A stretch of DNA of 64,000 nt from Bifidobacterium sp. (GTDB lineage Bacteria; Actinomycetota; Actinomycetes; Actinomycetales; Bifidobacteriaceae): contig JALCCT010000005.1 of the NCBI GenBank assembly GCA_022640915.1, forward strand, positions 62,001 through 126,000, read 5' to 3'. Made by a program: the position numbers and the translations under genes. Under the pieces are notes generated by a model. It was not told the DNA's origin, searched no databases, and worked only from the letters and a program-made list of their open reading frames with translations. Positions 16,041 through 26,281 of the stretch are shown here, one piece after another. Each line of letters opens with the position of its first letter. The stretch's first letter is position 1.

Positions 16041-18314
16041 TCAGTTGTTTCCCTGCGTCTGATTCTGGTTGTCGCCGCCGTTCTGGTTCTGGCCGCCGTC
16101 GGCATTGTTACCCGAATTGGTCCCGTCTGTCGAGTCGACACGAGGCGAGACTTTCGGGGTGGGAGTGGGAGCCGTCATATACTGCGGATCCGGATTGCCG
16201 TAATTGTTGTCGATCGGGATCTTGGCTTCGTCAAGATAGGTGTTCAGGAATTCCTTCCATGCCGGCGTTGCGATGTACATGCCGAACCAAGTCGGCCTTT
16301 GGCGACCATTGATCGTCATGTTCGTGAAGCTCTGCCGATACTCGGCGTTGCCGACAGTGACAAAGGCTGCGACCTGGTTCGGCACAAATCCGCCTGTCAG
16401 CATATACCACGTATCATGCGTACCGGTTTTTGCGAAGGTTTTACGCCCATTGTCCAGCTGTGTCGCCGCGGCTTCGCCGCCAGGCGTCACCACGCCCTGA
16501 TTCAGGGCGTACGCCACAGTCTGGGCAACCCCCGAGGGAATCGCTTGGTGGCAGTTGGCCTTGGGAACGGCGAAGGCCTTCCCGGTCTTGTCGGTGACTT
16601 TCGTGAGCGCGATAGGCGTGCATTCCACGCCGTTAGCTCCTATAGTCGCGTATACATTGGCCATGGTGAGCGGAGAAGCCTCGGCTGTTCCGATCACCAT
16701 CGGAGCTTGCAGGGATTGGGGATCGTACACATCTTCATGGCCGAGCCTTGCATTGTGGTAACCCATGCTTTTCGCCGTATCCGCGATGGCGCACAGTCCT
16801 ATCTGCGAGGCCATGGCAGCCTGCGTCGTGTTATGAGATTTGATAAGGCCTTCCAGCGGGGTTTCCGTGCCTGCATTCACGCCACCGCTATTGTGCACAG
16901 AGTACGGCTCCACTCCACGATAGCGGGCACAGTTGAACGCGCTGCCCGGGTATATCCCCGAGGTGACTAGCGGTGTGTTGATCGACTTGCCAGCCAGCAT
17001 CCAAGCCGCAAGATTGATCGGTTTCCATGTGGACCCGACGCCGGTTCCCACTCCGCCACCATCCTTCTGATCGACAGAGTAGTTGATAGCGGTATGCGTG
17101 TGATCACGGTTCGCCTCTTCAGTGGCGTCATAGATGCGATTGCTGCCGAAAGCGAGCACCTCGCCCGTGCCTGGCCTAATCGCAGCGAGCGAAACCTCGA
17201 AGCCGCTGGGGTCATCCACCGGTATGGTGTCGCGCGCCGCCTTCATTGCGGCCGCATTGGCCCTCACATCCATCGTCGTGTAGATGTCAAGGCCGCCTTC
17301 GTTCAGCAGCTTCTGCCGGGCGGCTGCGGTCTTGCCGAACTCTTTAGAGTTGAGGATTTGCTTAGTCACGTAATCGCAGAAGAAAGCCGCGTCGCCTGCG
17401 ACCTGGCAGCCCGCCGCAGTCGTTGTCCTCTGGATATTGAGCGTTTCCTTGATCGGCGTACTCCGCGCCTTTTCGTACTCGCTCTTAGAGGCGATATAGC
17501 CTTGCTGGTACATCAGATCAAGTACGGTGTTGCGCTGATTCTGCGCCTCGGCCTGGTTGGCAGGGATCGAAGGATCGAATGCGCCAGGGTTCTTGGTGAT
17601 GGCGGCGATGGTCGCGGACTGCACCAGGTTGAGATCGTTAGCGGAGGTATTGAAATACCGTTTGGCCGCAGTCTCTACGCCGTAGAGATTATTGGTACCG
17701 AACTGCGCAATATTAAGATAGCCCTGCAAAATCTCCATCTTGGAGTATTTCTTCTCCATCTGCACAGCAATGAGCATTTCACGCAGCTTGCGGGCTATCG
17801 TCTCCTCCGAGGCATGGTACTCGCCGATCGGATCGTTGTTCTCGCGCGCCTTGACGAGCAGCACGTTCTTGACATATTGCTGTGTTAGCGACGAACCGCC
17901 CTGGGTATCGCCCTTCTTGACGAATGTCTGTACGAAAGCACGCAGGACACCCTGCACATCGACGCCCTTGTGCTCGAAGAAACGCCGATCTTCACGGGCA
18001 ACCACAGCCATCTGCATGGTCTTGGAAATGTCCTTAAGTGGCACGACGGTGCGGTTCTGCGCATAAAACGAGGCAATCACGGTTTTGCCATCGGAAGCAT
18101 AGATGCGTGATTTCTGCGGCAGCGAGGTCACGTCGAAATCGATGCCCTCCACTTTGAGCGTGGGAACCACAGCTTTGGCGACGTTGTTCACCCCGAGCAC
18201 CGCAGGCGCGAGTAATGCGCCCGCTACGACGCCTCCTCCAAGACATAGCAGCACGTAAGCGAGTATCAGCGCAAAGACACGGCGCACGCTGAGCGGGGTT
18301 TTCTTCTTCGGCAT
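16041..18314 (-). CDS. Class A penicillin-binding protein (GT51 transglycosylase/transpeptidase)
   Basis: A 757-residue bifunctional peptidoglycan synthase. A short cytoplasmic N-terminus is followed by one membrane segment (about residues 12-38). The GT51 domain carries the catalytic glutamate in VAREDRRFFEHKGVD and the motif GGSSLTQQYVKN. The transpeptidase domain shows the SxxK nucleophile in GSTWKPI, SxN as KSHN, and KTG in FAKTGTHDTW. The C-terminal 50 residues are an Asn/Gln/Gly/Asp-rich tail (SGNNADGGQNQNGG), disordered and probably extracellular. It acts at the outer face of the membrane. It stands alone, upstream of the flavin oxidoreductase on the same strand but separated by 176 bp. 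Confidence 0.93.
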   Translation of the reverse strand: MPKKKTPLSVRRVFALILAYVLLCLGGGVVAGALLAPAVLGVNNVAKAVVPTLKVEGIDFDVTSLPQKSRIYASDGKTVIASFYAQNRTVVPLKDISKTMQMAVVAREDRRFFEHKGVDVQGVLRAFVQTFVKKGDTQGGSSLTQQYVKNVLLVKARENNDPIGEYHASEETIARKLREMLIAVQMEKKYSKMEILQGYLNIAQFGTNNLYGVETAAKRYFNTSANDLNLVQSATIAAITKNPGAFDPSIPANQAEAQNQRNTVLDLMYQQGYIASKSEYEKARSTPIKETLNIQRTTTAAGCQVAGDAAFFCDYVTKQILNSKEFGKTAAARQKLLNEGGLDIYTTMDVRANAAAMKAARDTIPVDDPSGFEVSLAAIRPGTGEVLAFGSNRIYDATEEANRDHTHTAINYSVDQKDGGGVGTGVGSTWKPINLAAWMLAGKSINTPLVTSGIYPGSAFNCARYRGVEPYSVHNSGGVNAGTETPLEGLIKSHNTTQAAMASQIGLCAIADTAKSMGYHNARLGHEDVYDPQSLQAPMVIGTAEASPLTMANVYATIGANGVECTPIALTKVTDKTGKAFAVPKANCHQAIPSGVAQTVAYALNQGVVTPGGEAAATQLDNGRKTFAKTGTHDTWYMLTGGFVPNQVAAFVTVGNAEYRQSFTNMTINGRQRPTWFGMYIATPAWKEFLNTYLDEAKIPIDNNYGNPDPQYMTAPTPTPKVSPRVDSTDGTNSGNNADGGQNQNGGDNQNQTQGNN

Positions 18315-18462
18315 GCTGACTATTCTATGGGGGCGCCTCTACCGCGACCCGATTGCGACGCACTTCTCGCCAAGCCCACACAGTGGCGTCACAATAGCGC
18401 GCATCAGCGCCACAAAGATGACAACAGACTGTGAGAATACTGGAAAATCAACGAATGCTGGC

Positions 18463-19185
18463 TTACCGACGCGATCGTCGGATGAGCATGCCTGGTTTGT
18501 AAATGATGATCGAGCGGCCTTCACGTGCGATCCAGCCACGGTTGGAGAAGTCCATCAGCGCCTTGTTCACCGTCTCGCGCGACGAGCCCACCAGCTGCGC
18601 AAGCTCCTCCTGCGTCAGGTCGTGCGGCACTTTGAGACCGGCCTCCACCGGCTCACCGAATCTGGTTGCCAAACTCAGCAGTGTCTTGGCCAGGCGCGCA
18701 GGCACATCCATGAACACAAGATCGGAGATGCGCTCGTTATTCGCCCGCATCCGGTTGGCCAGCACCTGCAGCATGTCCACCGCCACGCGCGGATACCGGT
18801 CGAGCCAAGTAAACAGCGCGTCACGTTCCAGCCAGGAGACCCGTGTATCGTTCGTCATGGCGACAGCCGAAGCGGTACGAGGCCCGCCACTCGGGTCGAA
18901 CACCGGGATTTCACCGAGCACCTCGCCATAGGCATGGATGCTGAGCAGCTGCACGCGATTGTCATGCGATTCCCGGATCAACTTGACCCGGCCGCCTTCC
19001 AAGAGATACATACGCTGGTCGATGTCGCCCTCGCGGAAGATGAACTCGTTCTTGCTGAATACGCCGCGCTGCAGATGAGGCAGCAGCTCCTTAGCCTGCT
19101 CTGGGGAGACCGGCTTGAACAGGGCTGTTTGCAGCAGAGTGATATCCGGATTGGACATCTCGTTGGGCTTCGTCACGCTTGTCAT
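18463..19185 (-). CDS. Crp/Fnr-family transcriptional regulator (GlxR-like)
   Basis: About 240 residues. The N-terminal cyclic-nucleotide-binding beta-roll reads FREGDIDQRMYLLEGGRVKL, YGEVLGEIPVFDPSGGPRT, and the C-terminal winged helix reads HDLTQEELAQLVGSSRETVNKAL. The linker segment DLVFMDVPARLAKTLL is very like actinobacterial GlxR/Crp, a global regulator of carbon metabolism that binds cAMP. The ATG at 19185 overlaps the lipoate ligase stop codon (ATGA), but GGAGGT abuts it with no spacing, so ATG 19158 (MSNPDITLL) is an alternative start. The ORF-track start upstream is less likely. Whether it binds cAMP is not shown. Confidence 0.88.
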   Translation of the reverse strand: MTSVTKPNEMSNPDITLLQTALFKPVSPEQAKELLPHLQRGVFSKNEFIFREGDIDQRMYLLEGGRVKLIRESHDNRVQLLSIHAYGEVLGEIPVFDPSGGPRTASAVAMTNDTRVSWLERDALFTWLDRYPRVAVDMLQVLANRMRANNERISDLVFMDVPARLAKTLLSLATRFGEPVEAGLKVPHDLTQEELAQLVGSSRETVNKALMDFSNRGWIAREGRSIIIYKPGMLIRRSRR

Positions 19186-20339
19186 ACCTCCATGCATGTA
19201 GGCACGCTGTGCATCGTCATCGACTCGTGCCAATTGTAGTCCCCGCTTCTTGCTGCAGCGAGCAGATGGCCGATCACTTCCTGGCGGCTCATCCCGGTTT
19301 GCGAGCGCAACGGGTCCACCCGTTTCGCGGCAGAGCGCACGGCCTTGTCACGCAATTTCTCCTTCGAAACGCGCAGTACACGGCCCATTGCCGCTGCATC
19401 GATGTCATAGGCCATGGTGACATGGTGCAGCACGCTGCCCGGACCCCCGTCAACCGGTGCGAAACGGCGCTGTGCCGCACCGCCGATCTTGCCATGGCGG
19501 GAAGCGATATCGTTCAGACCCGAGAAGCACGCGTCTAGACCGAGCTCATTGAGCGCATCAACAAGCCATTGGTCGCATAACTGATAGGACAGCGCGACAT
19601 CGATGCCGTGGACGAAATCCCTGGGCGCATACAGCGAGTAGGTGATGGTGTTGCCAGGCTGGATGAACATCGCTCCGCCTCCGGTGCATCGGCGTACCAC
19701 GCTGATATGCGCGGAGTCGCAGGCTTCGCGGTCTACTTCGTCATCCAACGATTGGAAACGGCCGATGATCACCGCCGATGCGGCCCATTCCCAGATCCGC
19801 AACGTGGCAGGTCGCGTTCCTGCGGCCACTTCGCGCGCCCAACGCTCGTCGAGATCCATTTGCTCCTGCGGCATGCGGGCGGTGTCATGAATCACCACTG
19901 GATGCAGCTCACGCCATCGCTCCCGCCATATGTCGCTCAGATCGTTGCAGGAAACGCCAGCGTTCGCAACGCTCTCGCTGAGAGTTCGCGCACCCACGAT
20001 GGCCTTCGAACGGCCCGCCGCCCGGGCGAAGGCACATTCGATAGCCGCCGCATCGACACCTGCAAAGGAAATCTGCGGATGCCTCGCCATGGCTTCCTGC
20101 ACCGACCTGCCATCGACCAACGCCTGTTCCACATCGCGCAGCAGCTGTTCCGCCTCAGCTTCAGCGCCAGCATTGGCATCAAGCCCATCGAGGAAAAAAT
20201 CACCATCAAGGAAGCATTGGACGATGCGGCCGGAATCGTCGCGGCGCACATTGACGCCGACAAGTTTGCCGCCGGCAGTCTTGTACTCCCCTCGCCCGTG
20301 CCCGAGCTGCAGGCCCTGCGTGATCTCGCCCCCAGTCAT
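19182..20339 (-). CDS. Lipoate--protein ligase, accessory domain fused N-terminally
   Basis: About 385 residues. The catalytic LplA-like domain, which attaches lipoate to lipoyl-domain lysines, occupies the C-terminal two-thirds (WEWAASAVIIGRFQS, VRRCTGGGAMF, ITYSLYAP, GKIGGAAQRR). The N-terminal third, with EYKTAGGKLVGVNV and CFLDGDFFL, resembles the small accessory domain that is C-terminal in E. coli LplA, so the domain order is permuted. ATG 20339 lies 16 bp after the TM2-gene stop. The ORF-track start overlaps that gene, so the shorter start is favoured, though no strong ribosome-binding site is visible. Its likely client is GcvH, encoded 6 kb away. Confidence 0.87.
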   Translation of the reverse strand: MTGGEITQGLQLGHGRGEYKTAGGKLVGVNVRRDDSGRIVQCFLDGDFFLDGLDANAGAEAEAEQLLRDVEQALVDGRSVQEAMARHPQISFAGVDAAAIECAFARAAGRSKAIVGARTLSESVANAGVSCNDLSDIWRERWRELHPVVIHDTARMPQEQMDLDERWAREVAAGTRPATLRIWEWAASAVIIGRFQSLDDEVDREACDSAHISVVRRCTGGGAMFIQPGNTITYSLYAPRDFVHGIDVALSYQLCDQWLVDALNELGLDACFSGLNDIASRHGKIGGAAQRRFAPVDGGPGSVLHHVTMAYDIDAAAMGRVLRVSKEKLRDKAVRSAAKRVDPLRSQTGMSRQEVIGHLLAAARSGDYNWHESMTMHSVPTCMEV

Positions 20340-20355
20340 AGCCGGTCGGAGCCGT

Positions 20356-21024
20356 TCAGTCCCGCAGCTCCACGCCTTTGGCATCGCGATGCCACGGTGA
20401 GCCGTAACTCGAGCACAGGATGAGGATGCCTTCGATCAGCGCCCATACAGCAGCCACGACCGGACCGATCACAACTATCCAGCCCACTAGCGTCAGCAGT
20501 AGCTGTATCACTGCCTTCGTGGTGTAGCCCAAGTAGAAATTGTGCACACCTAACGAACCGAGGAAAATGGCAAGCAGCCCAGCAACGATTTTATTGCGCG
20601 GCGAGTAGCCGTAAGGCATATTCTGCGGCATACCGTAAGGAGGCTGCCCATAGCCGGATTGACCGTAACCCGGCTGGCCATACTGCTGCGGTCCCTGCTG
20701 GCTTTGCTGATTGTGTTGACCGTATGTCTGATCGTAATAGCCGCCCTGCGTAGCCTGCTGTGGATTATATGGCTGCTGGCCGTATGACTGCTGTTGCGCA
20801 TACTGCTGGTCTTGAGTGTTCGCCGACGCCGCATATGGCGGCTGCGGTTGTCCATATGAGTCGTATGAACCGTTGTTTGAGGCGTTGTATGGACCGTCAT
20901 TTGATTCAGCGGCAGCCTGCGGCGCGTTGCCCTGCGGGTCGAGAGGCGCCTGCTCGTAATCCGAGTCGCTGGAGCCCGGATCTTGCGGCTGCTGTGAGCC
21001 GCCATCAGTATTGAAATCGCTCAT
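20356..21024 (-). CDS. TM2 domain membrane protein with Q/Y/G-rich N-terminus
   Basis: A 222-residue protein. The first about 140 residues are a low-complexity Gln/Tyr/Gly/Pro/Ser region with repeats such as QYGQPGYGQSGYGQPPYG. After RNKIVAGLLAIFLGSLGVHNFYLG comes a TM2 domain: two transmembrane helices joined by a short turn, with the conserved G-x-H-x-F-Y-LG. A polar C-terminus follows. TM2 proteins are widespread, but their role is undefined. The prion-like N-terminus is probably cytoplasmic and may mediate self-association. It is followed by the lipoate ligase gene with 16 bp spacing and probably shares its transcript. Confidence 0.85.
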   Translation of the reverse strand: MSDFNTDGGSQQPQDPGSSDSDYEQAPLDPQGNAPQAAAESNDGPYNASNNGSYDSYGQPQPPYAASANTQDQQYAQQQSYGQQPYNPQQATQGGYYDQTYGQHNQQSQQGPQQYGQPGYGQSGYGQPPYGMPQNMPYGYSPRNKIVAGLLAIFLGSLGVHNFYLGYTTKAVIQLLLTLVGWIVVIGPVVAAVWALIEGILILCSSYGSPWHRDAKGVELRD

Positions 21025-21166
21025 GCTCCAAGCCTAATGCAAGCGGCAGCCCACTGCAGATTACGCGCGGGTCGGCAAGCGGATAGCAGCTCGTGGCGAT
21101 GATCGGCTGCAGCGCTCGGCCATGTCGATTCGAACGGTGGCAACAGCCGAGTCATCATTACAAACA

Positions 21167-22216
21167 TCACTGCAAACGCATGCAGATATCGTGTCCGACC
21201 TGTTCAGTGCTGCGCTGTGTTGATCCGAGCTCCTCGATATCGGCCTCGACAGCCTTGTCAATGCGGTCGGCCGCTGCATCAAATCCGAGATGTCGCAACA
21301 GCATGGCGGCGGACAGGATCGCTGCGGTCGGGTTGGCAATGCCTTTGCCTGCGATATCCGGCGCGGATCCATGGATCGGCTCGAACATCGAAGGGTGCGT
21401 ATTTGACGCGTCGATGCAGCCGGAAGCCGAATAGCCGACTCCACCGACGACCGCTCCTGCCTCGTCGGTAAGAATGTCGCCGAAGAGATTGTCGGTCAGG
21501 ATCACGTCGAAACGCGCGGGATCGCAGACCAAGAAGATTGTCGCCGCGTCGATGTGTTGGTAATCGTGGCTCACCGCCGGGTATTGCTCGCCTACGCGAT
21601 CCACGATGCGCTGCCACATGTCGCCGGCGTTGACCAGGACGTTTTTCTTGTGCACGAGGGTGACATGCTTGCGCCGCCTCATCGCCAGCTCGAATGCGTA
21701 GCGTACAACCCGCTCGACGCCATACGCGGTGTTAATCGACACTTCCGTGGCGACTTCTGCCGGCGTTCCACGACGGATTGCGCCGCCCGCACCGCAGTAC
21801 AGCCCTTCCGTTCCCTCGCGCACGACGACGAAATCGATGTCGCCAGGATTGGCCAGCGGCGAGGTGACGCCCTTGTATAGTTTCGATGGACGCAGATTCA
21901 CGTATTGGTCGAGAGCGAACCGCAGTTTAAGCAGCAGACCGCGTTCTAAAATGCCCGCCTTGATGCGCGGGTCACCGATCGCGCCAAGTAAAATGGCATC
22001 GGTGCGCCTGATACGTTCGAGATCCTCATCCGGCAAGATCGCGCCGTCGCGCAGGTAGCGTTCGGCGCCGAGATCAAATAACTCGTACTCGAAGCGCGCA
22101 CTGCCCTCGACCGCCATATCGAGAACCCTCTGAGCGACCGGAGTGATCTCCTTGCCAATACCATCGCCGGGAATGACGGCGATGCGATATGGCTGCGTCG
22201 ACGTATGCGACGGCAT
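21167..22216 (-). CDS. leuB: 3-isopropylmalate dehydrogenase
   Basis: About 349 residues; the NAD-dependent oxidative decarboxylase of leucine biosynthesis. It begins [14 protein letters not shown] and contains [44 protein letters not shown] and [14 protein letters not shown]. Mg/substrate ligands (the two aspartates in GDILTDEAG) and the NAD-binding HGSAPDI are intact. The ORF track extends 88 codons upstream with unconserved sequence that overlaps the oligopeptidase gene. ATG 22216 ([11 protein letters not shown]) or ATG 22246 (MGNQETQ) are realistic starts, and the former best matches family length. leuA, leuC and leuD are not in the window. Confidence 0.92.
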   Translation of the reverse strand: MPSHTSTQPYRIAVIPGDGIGKEITPVAQRVLDMAVEGSARFEYELFDLGAERYLRDGAILPDEDLERIRRTDAILLGAIGDPRIKAGILERGLLLKLRFALDQYVNLRPSKLYKGVTSPLANPGDIDFVVVREGTEGLYCGAGGAIRRGTPAEVATEVSINTAYGVERVVRYAFELAMRRRKHVTLVHKKNVLVNAGDMWQRIVDRVGEQYPAVSHDYQHIDAATIFLVCDPARFDVILTDNLFGDILTDEAGAVVGGVGYSASGCIDASNTHPSMFEPIHGSAPDIAGKGIANPTAAILSAAMLLRHLGFDAAADRIDKAVEADIEELGSTQRSTEQVGHDICMRLQ

Positions 22217-22401
22217 ATGTGATGATTGCGTTTCCTGATTGCCCATAGCCGCGAGACTAGTCGCGCCATGGCGCCGACCCGGCCTCCCGTCCCGCGTTAT
22301 GGACACGAATATGGACACAACGGTCAGCATGACAGCAGATGCGATCCAGTGCCCACAACGATACCGATACCTTGTCTTGTGACAGTTGCGAGGGCCGTGG
22401 T

Positions 22402-24918
22402 TCACACCGCAGCTGGCTCGATCGCGCCAGCGCCCATCATGGCAAGACACCAGGCGTTCTCGTAGCAGACTTCCTCCCACTGCTTGTAGCGTCCGGTCGT
22501 GCCGCCGTGGCCAGCTTCGATCTCGATTTTGGCGATTACATCAATCCCGGCGGATTGCAGCCGAGCGATCCATTTGAGCGGCTCAACGACCAGCACGCGC
22601 GTATCGTTCATCGACGTGGTCACGAGGATCTTAGGGAAACTCGCGGCTGGGTTTTCGACGCTTGGCGCGTTCTCGTAAGGCGTGTACGACTTCATGTACC
22701 GGTACACTCGCTCGTCGTGCAGCGGGTCGCCCCACTCATCCCATTCGGTGACGGTCAGCGGCAGCGAGGGATCGAGAATCGACGTCAGCGCGTCGACAAA
22801 GGGCACGTCAGCTTCGATGGCGGTGTACCGGTCTGGTGCCATGTTGGCAACAGCCCCCATGAGGAGGCCGCCCGCAGAACCGCCGTTAGCCACCGTCCGG
22901 GCAGGATCGGCGAAGCCGGCATCCTGCAACGCAGCAGTTGCATCGACGAAATCCTCGAAGGTATGCTTCTTCTCCAGCCGCCGGCCTTGCTCGTACCACG
23001 CGCGGCCCATCTCGCCGCCGCCTCGAATATGTGGCACCGCATAGAGCACGCCCCGGTCAAGCAGGCTGATACGCGCGGCGGAAAAACCTGGATCCGAGCT
23101 GATCTCGTAAGCTCCGTACCCGGTGATGAACATCGGGATCGAACCAGTTGTTTGCCCCGAGGCTGACAGCCCACCAGCCGCCAATGCCGGATCCGGAGCC
23201 GTCAGCCGGCTAGGCAACGCAGCCAGCTGGGGCAGCATGTCAGTGCGCCAAACAAGCGAAACTGGCACTTCCTCCCCATCGCGCACGCTCACCCAGACGC
23301 GGCGCTCCGAATAATCATTCGCATCGAAGCCGCCAAGCACCTGTGCGCGTTTGAGCAGAACGTCTTCGCCAGTGGCCGGATCCAGCTCGCGCAGCTCTCC
23401 CGGCCGCGTATAGCTGCCGAAGGAATACCGCATGCGTGGCGCGTCATACGACGGATTGCCACCGGCGCCGAAGGAATACAGCCGATTTGACTCCCCAGAT
23501 GCCGCCTTATGCGCCTCGTCGCCATCATCCGGCGGCTCGATTCTGCGCAAGCGCCACGGCCGGTGGCCAAGAAAGTCCTGTGCCGCATCGTCCTTGGTCA
23601 TCACTGCGATATGCGGCAGGCTGTTCGCGCGGTAGCTCAGCGACACAAAATTCCGGTACAGCGCGATGCCTTCGATGCCTAGTCCCCGTGCTCCTTGCAG
23701 GATCGCTGGATTACGCGGGTCGTTATAGGGCTGGCTGATCGATTTGGCCGATGCGCCGGCCTCGAATCGATCGCCCTGCTCGCAGCCATAGGGTGAGCCG
23801 AGCGCGACCGCGACGCCTTCGCCGAGGCGGTACGGCGGCTCGTGCGTGCGCATGTCGATTACATCGATCTCAAAGTTCGGGTCGAGCGCATTATGGTACA
23901 CGACAGCGAGCGGAATATCCTCGCCATGCTCCCCCGCGCCTTCGAAGCACGCGAAGCTCACGTCGTATTCCACGTCGTCCTGGCGTGCAATGAACACGCG
24001 GAACTCCCCCTCGGGCGTTGCCACGGGCAGCGTCCACACCTCGCCGCTGGTTTTGGAGCTGGTGCTGATGACAATGCGCCGCTCGTCGAAGCTCAACCCT
24101 ACGCCCACCCAGAAGCGTTCGTCATTTTCACGAAACACCTCTACGTCCGCGTCGACCGACATACCGACATGATGCCGGCGAATCGCGTAAGGCCGCCATG
24201 CCTCATCAAGCACTACGTAGAACACCCACTGTGCGTCCGGAGTGAGGCATGCCCCGCCGATGCCTGCGAGCACTTCCGGCGATTCGGTGCCGGAAGCGAG
24301 GTCACGGATACGGAAGTCGTAGCGCTCATCGCCGGCAGTGTCGACACCGTACAGCATCCAGCGCCCATCGCGGCTCAAGTCAAGCCCTCCAAGACGGAAG
24401 AAATCATGGCCTTGTGCTTCGTAATTCGCGTCGAAGATGATCTCTTCGCCGCTCATCGAGCCAGGCGCGCCCTTGGGATCGATCTGCGGCGGCGTCCAGT
24501 CATCCGGCCCCGCAATCGGGATGCGGCACTGCGTGGCGTACTGCCGCCCCTCCTGCGTGCGCACAAAGTACCAATAGCCGTCGATGCGCGTCGGCACCGA
24601 CATGTCTGTTTCCTGCACACGTCCTTTGAGCTCATCGAACAGCGTAGCGCTCAAGTCCTTCAAACCCGCCGTACGTGCCTTGCAGTAATCATTCTGCGCC
24701 TTGACATAGTCGCGCACCTCAGCGGATTCCCTATTCCGCATCCAGTCATACGGGTCATTGAACAGGTCGCCGTGCACGCTACGGATATGCTTGATGCGCC
24801 TCGCCTTGGGCGGCTGCATACATTGCACCCGTTGAGTATCGAAGGTTCCGGCCTTGACGGACCGTGAATCATGAGCATATAGATCAGCGTCCGAGGCAGT
24901 GGTTGAGGCGATAGTCAT
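22402..24918 (-). CDS. ptrB: Oligopeptidase B (prolyl oligopeptidase family, S9)
   Basis: An 838-residue serine peptidase that cleaves short peptides after basic residues, cytoplasmic. The N-terminal half is the seven-bladed propeller gate (starting DPYDWMRN). The C-terminal alpha/beta-hydrolase domain has the nucleophile in [11 protein letters not shown], an aspartate in the region after NDTRVLV, and the catalytic histidine in [10 protein letters not shown]. The region [13 protein letters not shown] is a family hallmark. It is somewhat longer than E. coli PtrB (about 690), due to an N-terminal extension and inserts around residues 420-470. A divergent or shared promoter is not evident; it lies upstream of leuB on the same strand. 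Confidence 0.92.
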   Translation of the reverse strand: MTIASTTASDADLYAHDSRSVKAGTFDTQRVQCMQPPKARRIKHIRSVHGDLFNDPYDWMRNRESAEVRDYVKAQNDYCKARTAGLKDLSATLFDELKGRVQETDMSVPTRIDGYWYFVRTQEGRQYATQCRIPIAGPDDWTPPQIDPKGAPGSMSGEEIIFDANYEAQGHDFFRLGGLDLSRDGRWMLYGVDTAGDERYDFRIRDLASGTESPEVLAGIGGACLTPDAQWVFYVVLDEAWRPYAIRRHHVGMSVDADVEVFRENDERFWVGVGLSFDERRIVISTSSKTSGEVWTLPVATPEGEFRVFIARQDDVEYDVSFACFEGAGEHGEDIPLAVVYHNALDPNFEIDVIDMRTHEPPYRLGEGVAVALGSPYGCEQGDRFEAGASAKSISQPYNDPRNPAILQGARGLGIEGIALYRNFVSLSYRANSLPHIAVMTKDDAAQDFLGHRPWRLRRIEPPDDGDEAHKAASGESNRLYSFGAGGNPSYDAPRMRYSFGSYTRPGELRELDPATGEDVLLKRAQVLGGFDANDYSERRVWVSVRDGEEVPVSLVWRTDMLPQLAALPSRLTAPDPALAAGGLSASGQTTGSIPMFITGYGAYEISSDPGFSAARISLLDRGVLYAVPHIRGGGEMGRAWYEQGRRLEKKHTFEDFVDATAALQDAGFADPARTVANGGSAGGLLMGAVANMAPDRYTAIEADVPFVDALTSILDPSLPLTVTEWDEWGDPLHDERVYRYMKSYTPYENAPSVENPAASFPKILVTTSMNDTRVLVVEPLKWIARLQSAGIDVIAKIEIEAGHGGTTGRYKQWEEVCYENAWCLAMMGAGAIEPAAV

Positions 24919-24946
24919 GCTGCCTGATTATACGACCCGCGTGCCG

Positions 24947-26149
24947 CTATCGAAATTTCGCCAAATACGGCAGCATCGTCTTCATGAGATTCGAACCAGT
25001 CGTGCCGGTGAATACAGGCGCATCGGTGACCGGTATCGGCTGGGTCGTGGTCATGCCTGCCATCGGGCCCAGTGGCGAATATTCGCGCGGGCTGAGCTGA
25101 CGAATGCCGATGGCGAGCACACGGCCGGGGTAGCGCCGCGCAATGGTGGCATACGTGGTCGGATCCTTCTGTCCGTCGTCTCCGATGAGAATGAAGCGCA
25201 TGTCAGGGAAATCGCCCATGAGCTGTTCGGCAAACTCGAGCTTGTGCTGCACGCCGGAGGGAATGAAGGTCTTGGGGCGCGGGTCAAGGTCACGCAGCAG
25301 CAGTGGGCCCTGCGGAAAGCCTTGGTCGGCGATGAAATTGCGGATGGAGCTTTCGACGTTCCACGGCGAGGTTGACAGGTAGAAGAACGGCGCCTGCGGA
25401 AACAGATCGGCGATCTTGTTGAACAGCACGCCCATACCTGGCACCGAGCCGCGCTTTTTCGGGTTGAGCAGCAGCAGATTGTAAGCGGCGCGCAGTGGTG
25501 AAGGGGCCTGAGTCACCATAATCGTGTCATCCACGTCGGAGATCACGCCGATTGGCGTGCGCGGTGGGATAGTGAACAGCTGCGAGTTCACCGGCCGACG
25601 ATGCGCCACTTGGTAGGAAACGATGTGAATGCCCGGTTCGAGTCGCCGCTCGGCCACGAGATCAAGATAGCCCTGGACGTCGGAGACGATAGTCTCGCCG
25701 CTGAGATCGCGAATCCGATTGACTTTATCGTAGACTTCGGAGCTGCCGATCTGCACGGTGGTGAGAGGAACCCCGTCGATAGCGATTCTGACGTGCGTGG
25801 CCGGAGCCGGCACCATGAGCATCGCTCTCGCCCCACGCACCAACCGGCCTGGTTCACTGCGTGAGGGAGCATATACAGTCCGACAGATCAGCCGCGAGTA
25901 ATCATCCGTGCCGTATCCGACATAAGGCTCGACTTGGGGACGCCAGCTAAGCCGCTGGCCGATAGCACTCGAGATCTTCGTCCATATCCCGAAGGAGGCG
26001 ATGGCCAATCGACGCGTGGAACGTATCAGCAGCGGCTTGTCCTCGATCCGCTCATGCCGCGAGGCAGCGTCGAAAGTCGTAACCACCCGCCGCGCCGGAA
26101 TAGGGACGGTGGGCATGTCGTCAGGTTCGAATTCGTCTTGTGGTGCCAT
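24947..26149 (-). CDS. App1-like phosphatidate phosphatase domain protein (DUF2183)
   Basis: About 400 residues. The conserved C-terminal domain is a HAD-like catalytic module: ISDVDDTI (DxDxT/V nucleophile motif), FFYLSTSPWN, LRDLDPR, KLEFAEQLMGDFPDMRFILIGDDGQKDP. These match the yeast App1/DUF2183 family, which dephosphorylates phosphatidic acid. The N-terminal half is less conserved and may be a beta-sandwich. ATG 26149 with GAGGAG just upstream is preferred to the ORF-track start. Its 3' end lies 28 bp before ptrB. No transmembrane segment is obvious, so membrane access would be peripheral. Bacterial homologues are uncharacterised; lipid-phosphatase activity is inferred. Confidence 0.8.
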   Translation of the reverse strand: MAPQDEFEPDDMPTVPIPARRVVTTFDAASRHERIEDKPLLIRSTRRLAIASFGIWTKISSAIGQRLSWRPQVEPYVGYGTDDYSRLICRTVYAPSRSEPGRLVRGARAMLMVPAPATHVRIAIDGVPLTTVQIGSSEVYDKVNRIRDLSGETIVSDVQGYLDLVAERRLEPGIHIVSYQVAHRRPVNSQLFTIPPRTPIGVISDVDDTIMVTQAPSPLRAAYNLLLLNPKKRGSVPGMGVLFNKIADLFPQAPFFYLSTSPWNVESSIRNFIADQGFPQGPLLLRDLDPRPKTFIPSGVQHKLEFAEQLMGDFPDMRFILIGDDGQKDPTTYATIARRYPGRVLAIGIRQLSPREYSPLGPMAGMTTTQPIPVTDAPVFTGTTGSNLMKTMLPYLAKFR

Positions 26150-26281
26150 ATTCTCCTCATATGCGCGCTCACGGCCATGGCTATCGGATCTTGCAGTACG
26201 CAATGCATCAGCGACAGTATCATACCAGCGGACGCCTGCCCAGCCTCACGGTCGAAGCCACAGCGGCGGCCCGAACAGGAG

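Noticed and set aside
23842-24867. 341-codon plus-strand ORF opposite oligopeptidase B
   Set aside because: Shadow of ptrB; no domain and no ribosome-binding site.
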